In this document: positions 21,852 to 25,169 of the stretch, piece after piece
How the letters are laid out: each line of letters begins with the position of its first letter
Numbering within the stretch: position 1 is the first letter of the stretch
DNA from: a virus
Reading direction: 5' to 3' (one strand)
IMG/VR virus record: IMGVR_UViG_3300025276_000201
Location: 1 to 25,169 of that record
DNA length: 25,169 nt
The notes under the pieces: generated by a model
Told to the model about the DNA's origin: nothing
The model's input: only the letters and a program-made list of their open reading frames with translations
Databases searched by the model: none
Position numbers and translations under genes: made by a program

Positions 21852-22093
21852 ACCTCACTCCCTTCTACCTTACCAAAGAACTCTTTCAACTCAGTGTAAC
21901 CTCCAATGTGAGTACCATCTGAAGAGAAGACTTGAGGTACTGTCTTAAGACCTGCCTGTTTCATCAAGGAGAGTACCCACCTAGAGCTATCAGACTGTAC
22001 GTTGTACTCTGCGTAGCCTTGCCCTGCTCCTTTCAACAGGGCTTTGGCTGTGTCACAGAAGTTACATTGGTTGCGAGTAATAACAGTGTACAT
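21848..22093 (-). CDS. Glutaredoxin
   Basis: This 81-residue protein has the dithiol motif CNFC (residues 10-13), the cis-proline string TVPQVF (51-56) and the glutathione-site string GGYTEL (64-69). It is the usual size for a single-domain glutaredoxin. It is encoded nine bases after the ribonucleotide reductase gene, so it very likely re-reduces the cysteine pair of that enzyme. AAGGAAA precedes its ATG by about seven bases. Confidence 0.93.
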   Translation of the reverse strand: MYTVITRNQCNFCDTAKALLKGAGQGYAEYNVQSDSSRWVLSLMKQAGLKTVPQVFSSDGTHIGGYTELKEFFGKVEGSEV

Positions 22094-22102
22094 AAGTTTT
22101 CC

Positions 22103-23998
22103 TTAGGTTAAGTCTACGATTTCACATGCGTCCCCAGAACAAGCAAGTGTCTGACTACCAGATGTGTTGTCCTCACTCTCATACTCCGAAAGTTTAGACC
22201 AGTCAATACGGTCAGGCATACACGACTTAAGAATCTCATAGTCGTGCTTACCACAGTCCTGATAGGGTGCTTGTTGGTAGGTGTGTTCGTTGAACGGTAG
22301 GAATGAAACACCTGACATCTCATCAAAGTGTTTGTAAACAAATGCACCCACCTCAAGCCACTCATCTCCCTTAACATTGATGGTGACAGATGGTTTGTGT
22401 TCACACCAGTTACGTTGATAAGCCAACCACATCTCCAGCTGTTCAATAGCTGTCATGTCCTTGGTACACACAGCACCCTTAGGGGCCTTCTGAGGGAAGC
22501 TAAACACGGTAGTCTGGTCAGGTTTGAACGCATCAGGTTCACTAGGGATACCCTGATCCTTCATAAACTGGGTGAGAGGGTCTTTGTTGTCACCCCTAAC
22601 GGTGCGGATATAGTAGGGTGAGTGACGGGCATGGATTCCAGAGGCACTGTCAACCAACTGGGATACCGTGCCTGATGGTTTGACACAAGTAATAGCAGTA
22701 GCAACAGGGATACCAAGTTTAGCAGCCCACTCAGCATTGGTAGCAACTGCAACTTCTTTAAGGTGAGCAAGGGTCTTATCTAGTCCTTCGTTCTTAAGGG
22801 TCATCAGTGGATTGTCCATGATACCAGTAAGTGACACACCAAGTAGACGTTCTTCTTCTGTGTTGTCAGACCACTGCTTACGTAGGTATGGGAACTTAGT
22901 GTAGGTAGACTGGATCGTACCTAAGATCGTAGCTAGGCGTACCTTCTCAGACAGTGTGTCAATGTTATCCGTGGCACGTACCACACACTCGGTTAGGTTG
23001 CAGAACTGGCTTGGGCGTAAAATTATCTCGCTGCACGGGTTGGTCCCGAAGTCATAGTCAGCATCACGACGACCATTCAAGGCTGCTTGTTTCTTCGACG
23101 CCTGACGGTTAAAGATACCTCGTTCACCTGACCCACTCTCTACCAGCGACATCCACTCTTTCATGAAGGACAGGTTGTCAGGCTTCTCAGTGTAGGACAC
23201 AGAGTTGTTAGCCAAGGCACGTTGCGGATTGTTCTCCCACCATGCGCCTGACTTAGCTGAACGCATACGGTCATCAGAAAGGTTAGATAGAGAGATCATA
23301 GCACTGCGACGTACACCACCTACAACTACAACCTCACCAATCTTACACATGATATCGTGACACTCAACAGAGGAAAGCTTACGACCAGCAGCCTTCTTGA
23401 ATGTGTTGATAGTGAAGTTAAACAAGTCAACCAAGGGTGCTGGGCCTGATGCACGACCACCGAATGTCTTGAGTGGCGCACCAGCAGGACGTACCCGTGA
23501 CACATCCCAAGTAGGAATCTCACCACTATACAGGAGTGCAATCACTTGACGGAAAGACTTAGCCCACCCTTCCTTGCTGTCCTTGACGACGATGTTAGTC
23601 TCACTCTGGAACAACTCAGGGACTTCAGGGAGCTTAGTGATGGACTGACGTTCAACACTGAAACCAACACCAGTACCGCAGAGCAGGATAAACATAGCCT
23701 CATCGAAGGACTTAAGGTCATCTACGGCTAGGTAGCTACAGTTGTACATACATGTGTTGTCACGTTCAGCAGCTGCACCAGCTGTCATCAGTGAACGCAT
23801 GGATGGCATGACCTCTAGTCCCATGATGGCTTGCTCTAGCTGGTACTTAGTGTCAGGGTCAACCATGTCACGAATCACGTTCACAGAGAAACGTGTGACT
23901 GTATCATCCCATGACTCACGTCCTGAACCCTCGTGGTACTTAGCATACCGTGACTTGTGGATGAAGGCTTGGTAGTCTGTTGGTAGTTGGTTGCTCAT
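22103..23998 (-). CDS. nrdJ: Class II (adenosylcobalamin-dependent) ribonucleoside reductase, monomeric type
   Basis: This 631-residue enzyme reduces ribonucleotides to deoxyribonucleotides for phage DNA synthesis. The reducing cysteine pair is represented by C87 (YNCSYL) and C333 (QFCNLTE). The motif TNPCSEI at 319-325 gives N320, the radical cysteine C322 and E324. C322-to-C333 spacing of 11 equals that of the Lactobacillus leichmannii reductase (408 and 419). The C-terminus carries C620-x4-C625, the shuttle pair that hands electrons from glutaredoxin or thioredoxin. No class I small subunit or class III activase is nearby. It is shorter than the L. leichmannii enzyme (739 residues). Dependence on B12 is the known property of the class. 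Confidence 0.93.
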   Translation of the reverse strand: MSNQLPTDYQAFIHKSRYAKYHEGSGRESWDDTVTRFSVNVIRDMVDPDTKYQLEQAIMGLEVMPSMRSLMTAGAAAERDNTCMYNCSYLAVDDLKSFDEAMFILLCGTGVGFSVERQSITKLPEVPELFQSETNIVVKDSKEGWAKSFRQVIALLYSGEIPTWDVSRVRPAGAPLKTFGGRASGPAPLVDLFNFTINTFKKAAGRKLSSVECHDIMCKIGEVVVVGGVRRSAMISLSNLSDDRMRSAKSGAWWENNPQRALANNSVSYTEKPDNLSFMKEWMSLVESGSGERGIFNRQASKKQAALNGRRDADYDFGTNPCSEIILRPSQFCNLTECVVRATDNIDTLSEKVRLATILGTIQSTYTKFPYLRKQWSDNTEEERLLGVSLTGIMDNPLMTLKNEGLDKTLAHLKEVAVATNAEWAAKLGIPVATAITCVKPSGTVSQLVDSASGIHARHSPYYIRTVRGDNKDPLTQFMKDQGIPSEPDAFKPDQTTVFSFPQKAPKGAVCTKDMTAIEQLEMWLAYQRNWCEHKPSVTINVKGDEWLEVGAFVYKHFDEMSGVSFLPFNEHTYQQAPYQDCGKHDYEILKSCMPDRIDWSKLSEYESEDNTSGSQTLACSGDACEIVDLT

Positions 23999-24175
23999 TT
24001 ATTTCTTTCCTCTGTTCTTTAGGTCTTCTGGTTGCCACACTAGGCGGTCAATGTCGCCACGGTATATGCCAATATCTCTTAGCTGACTGTCATCAAGCAT
24101 GTTTAGTTCTTTAATAATTTTACGATGCTTACGCCATGTACACAAGAAGTTCCAATACCTTCTGAACCAACTCAT
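23999..24175 (-). CDS. DUF1127 (YjiS-like) small protein
   Basis: A 58-residue gene fills the gap between MazG and ribonucleotide reductase, with an ATGA overlap at 24172-24175. Its TAA directly precedes the reductase ATG. The N-terminus is rich in arginine, tryptophan and phenylalanine (MSWFRRYWNFLCTWRKHRK). The core ELNMLDDSQLRDIGIYRGDI (residues 23-42) matches the DUF1127 signature L-x-x-LdD-x-x-L-x-DIG-x-x-R-x-x-I. The family is abundant in Alphaproteobacteria; one member, CcaF1 of Rhodobacter, is reported to bind RNA and affect RNA turnover. Recruitment from the host is inferred. The coding frame, overlap and motif make the gene itself secure. Confidence 0.85.
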   Translation of the reverse strand: MSWFRRYWNFLCTWRKHRKIIKELNMLDDSQLRDIGIYRGDIDRLVWQPEDLKNRGKK

Positions 24176-24483
24176 CTATTATCTCCTGAACCTTGGATGA
24201 CGCCACGTTCCTTGCGGCTCTCCAGTTTCTCAATGTTGTTTTCAGCAATCTCTGTCAGGCTGTAGCCTAGATCGTTAGCTAGGTTAGCCAAGTACCAGAG
24301 CACATCACCCAGTTCCTTGGCTGTCTCGTGACGACTGAACTTGTTATCACGTACCTGCTTCTTTACCTTCTCAGCTACCTCACCTGCCTCACCACACAGA
24401 CCTAAGGTAGGGTAGAGAACCTTGTGTGTAGAAGGGTAAACGGCGAAGCTAACTGCTTTCTTTTGATAGTCCTTAAAGTTCAT
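24172..24483 (-). CDS. mazG: MazG-like NTP pyrophosphohydrolase
   Basis: This 103-residue protein has the all-alpha MazG metal site: E32 and E35 in GEAGEVAEK, and E57 and D60 in KELGDVLWYL, giving the EXXE(12-28)EXXD pattern. MazG proteins remove pyrophosphate from nucleotide triphosphates; phage copies have been proposed to affect (p)ppGpp or to trim dNTP pools. It overlaps the upstream 60-residue gene by 11 bases and the DUF1127 gene by ATGA. Confidence 0.9.
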   Translation of the reverse strand: MNFKDYQKKAVSFAVYPSTHKVLYPTLGLCGEAGEVAEKVKKQVRDNKFSRHETAKELGDVLWYLANLANDLGYSLTEIAENNIEKLESRKERGVIQGSGDNR

Positions 24484-24655
24484 CTTCTTCTTTCTCTATT
24501 ACAAAACCTAAGTCTATGTCAGCTAGGCGTTCTAAGTTTTCTAGTATCTCATCTTCGAATGCTTGGATAAACATGACGGGTGTTACCCTTGCTACCTCTG
24601 CTATATCTTCAAGGGAAAACCTTTCCAAGATACGTACTTTTAAGTCTTCATTCAT
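24473..24655 (-). CDS. Small acidic protein of unknown function
   Basis: This 60-residue protein has a helical middle (ERFSLEDIAEVARVTPVMFIQAFEDEI), possibly a helix-turn-helix-like segment, and an acidic tail (EKEEDEL). It overlaps endonuclease I by eight bases and MazG by 11 bases. The nested spacing makes translation plausible. I do not recognise the family, and the acidic tail argues against simple DNA binding. Confidence 0.6.
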   Translation of the reverse strand: MNEDLKVRILERFSLEDIAEVARVTPVMFIQAFEDEILENLERLADIDLGFVIEKEEDEL

Positions 24656-25061
24656 TTAACCATACCTCAGGTATCTCCTTGTCTGCGTAGAGGAAACCAT
24701 GTTTGTCACACCAATCACCGTAACTAGACTTAGCACCCTTGTAAAGTTTAGATCGACTGTTACTAAACACAAACCTGATGTCTAAGTCTATACCGTACTG
24801 TCGTTTTATCTCTAGGTGTTTACGTCTATCGGCAGCTGTGAACCTGCCCTTTGTCTCAACTATGATACCATTGTGAAGAACAAAGTCTGGTGTGTACGTT
24901 CTAATCTTAAAGTCTTCCCACTTTATCTTAATCTCTTCGTAGGTGTACTTGATCTTCTTCTTCGTTAGCATCTTAGCTGTTTGTTCCTCAAGGCCAGAAC
25001 GATACCCAGCCTTGAGTGCTTGTTGTCTAGTACTTAATTTCTTAGGCAATGTCAATCTCAT
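24648..25061 (-). CDS. Endonuclease I (T7 gp3-like Holliday junction resolvase)
   Basis: This 137-residue enzyme matches T7 endonuclease I, which cleaves branched DNA and helps degrade host DNA. The catalytic set is in place: E25 in YRSGLEE, D59 in TYTPDF, E69 and K71 in GIIVETKG. The C-terminal SRSKLYKGAKSSYGDWCDKHGF also matches the T7 form. Length is close to T7 gp3 (149). The ATG at 25061 overlaps the upstream gene by 20 bases. Confidence 0.94.
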   Translation of the reverse strand: MRLTLPKKLSTRQQALKAGYRSGLEEQTAKMLTKKKIKYTYEEIKIKWEDFKIRTYTPDFVLHNGIIVETKGRFTAADRRKHLEIKRQYGIDLDIRFVFSNSRSKLYKGAKSSYGDWCDKHGFLYADKEIPEVWLNE

Positions 25062-25169
25062 CTACTCTAGGAGCCTTGACTACCTCAGTTAAGTACAGAG
25101 GGAAAGGCATGGCTGCATACTTGTAACCCTTCAGTCCCTCACCATCGTTAGCATCTGCCCAACATACTT
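25042..25169 (-). CDS. C-terminal part of an unknown protein (5' end beyond window)
   Basis: One frame is open from the window end down to a TAA at 25042-25044 and encodes about 41 residues: VCWADANDGEGLKGYKYAAM followed by a segment ending VDEIDIA. The other two - frames contain stops near the window end. The stop lies 20 bases inside the endonuclease I gene, the same style of overlap used by its neighbours. The piece is too short to assign a function. Confidence 0.7.
   Translation of the reverse strand, partial: VCWADANDGEGLKGYKYAAMPFPLYLTEVVKAPRVDEIDIA

Noticed and set aside
1-25169. T7-type phage promoter repeats, CRISPR arrays, insertion sequences or integrase/attachment sites
   Set aside because: No repeated 20-25 base promoter-like element, regularly spaced repeats, transposase or integrase was seen. 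The tRNA has no duplicated 3' end that would suggest an attachment site within the window.

Overview
The window is part of the genome of a lytic, short-tailed (podovirus-type) bacteriophage. Its late genes on the + strand follow a T7-like virion plan: terminase, portal, scaffold, capsid, tail tubular proteins A and B, three internal virion proteins and lysis genes. On the - strand lies a nucleotide and DNA metabolism block: T7-type endonuclease I, MazG, vitamin B12-dependent (class II) ribonucleotide reductase, glutaredoxin and PhoH. PhoH, ribonucleotide reductase, endonuclease I and MazG together, with sigma70-type late promoters and no T7-type promoter repeats, fit the roseophage SIO1/cobavirus type that infects marine Rhodobacteraceae. 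That host and family assignment is inference from gene content; no search was run.

Layout. Positions 1-388 hold the end of an upstream gene and a tail-assembly-chaperone-like protein. Positions 398-5765 hold TerL, portal, a small protein, scaffold and major capsid protein, with a sigma70 promoter between TerL and portal. A hairpin terminator follows the capsid gene, and directly after it is a perfect-consensus sigma70 promoter that drives the next operon. That operon (5881-20116) encodes a probable capsid or tail decoration protein, the tail adaptor and nozzle, a GNAT acetyltransferase, three internal (ejection) proteins including one of 1516 residues, a pesticin-fold muramidase, a lipoprotein with u-spanin architecture, two membrane proteins, and a run of three very basic mini-proteins. 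A hairpin terminator at 20126-20162 lies at the convergent junction.

The - strand operon reads leftward from beyond the window end to that junction: an unknown partial gene, endonuclease I, a 60-residue protein, MazG, a 58-residue DUF1127 protein, ribonucleotide reductase, glutaredoxin, a PD-(D/E)XK-like protein, PhoH, a DUF3310 protein, a small exported-looking protein and tRNA-Arg(UCU). Most neighbours overlap by ATGA or a few bases, which implies translational coupling.

How the genes work together. Endonuclease I can resolve and degrade DNA, and ribonucleotide reductase with glutaredoxin and MazG would feed and tune the nucleotide pool. The tRNA supplies AGA/AGG decoding, which the later structural genes use heavily while the capsid gene uses only CGT for arginine. 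The most unusual items are the phage-encoded DUF1127 gene, the abutting stop codon and tRNA, the arginine-codon split, the palindrome on the portal promoter, and the basic mini-protein cluster.
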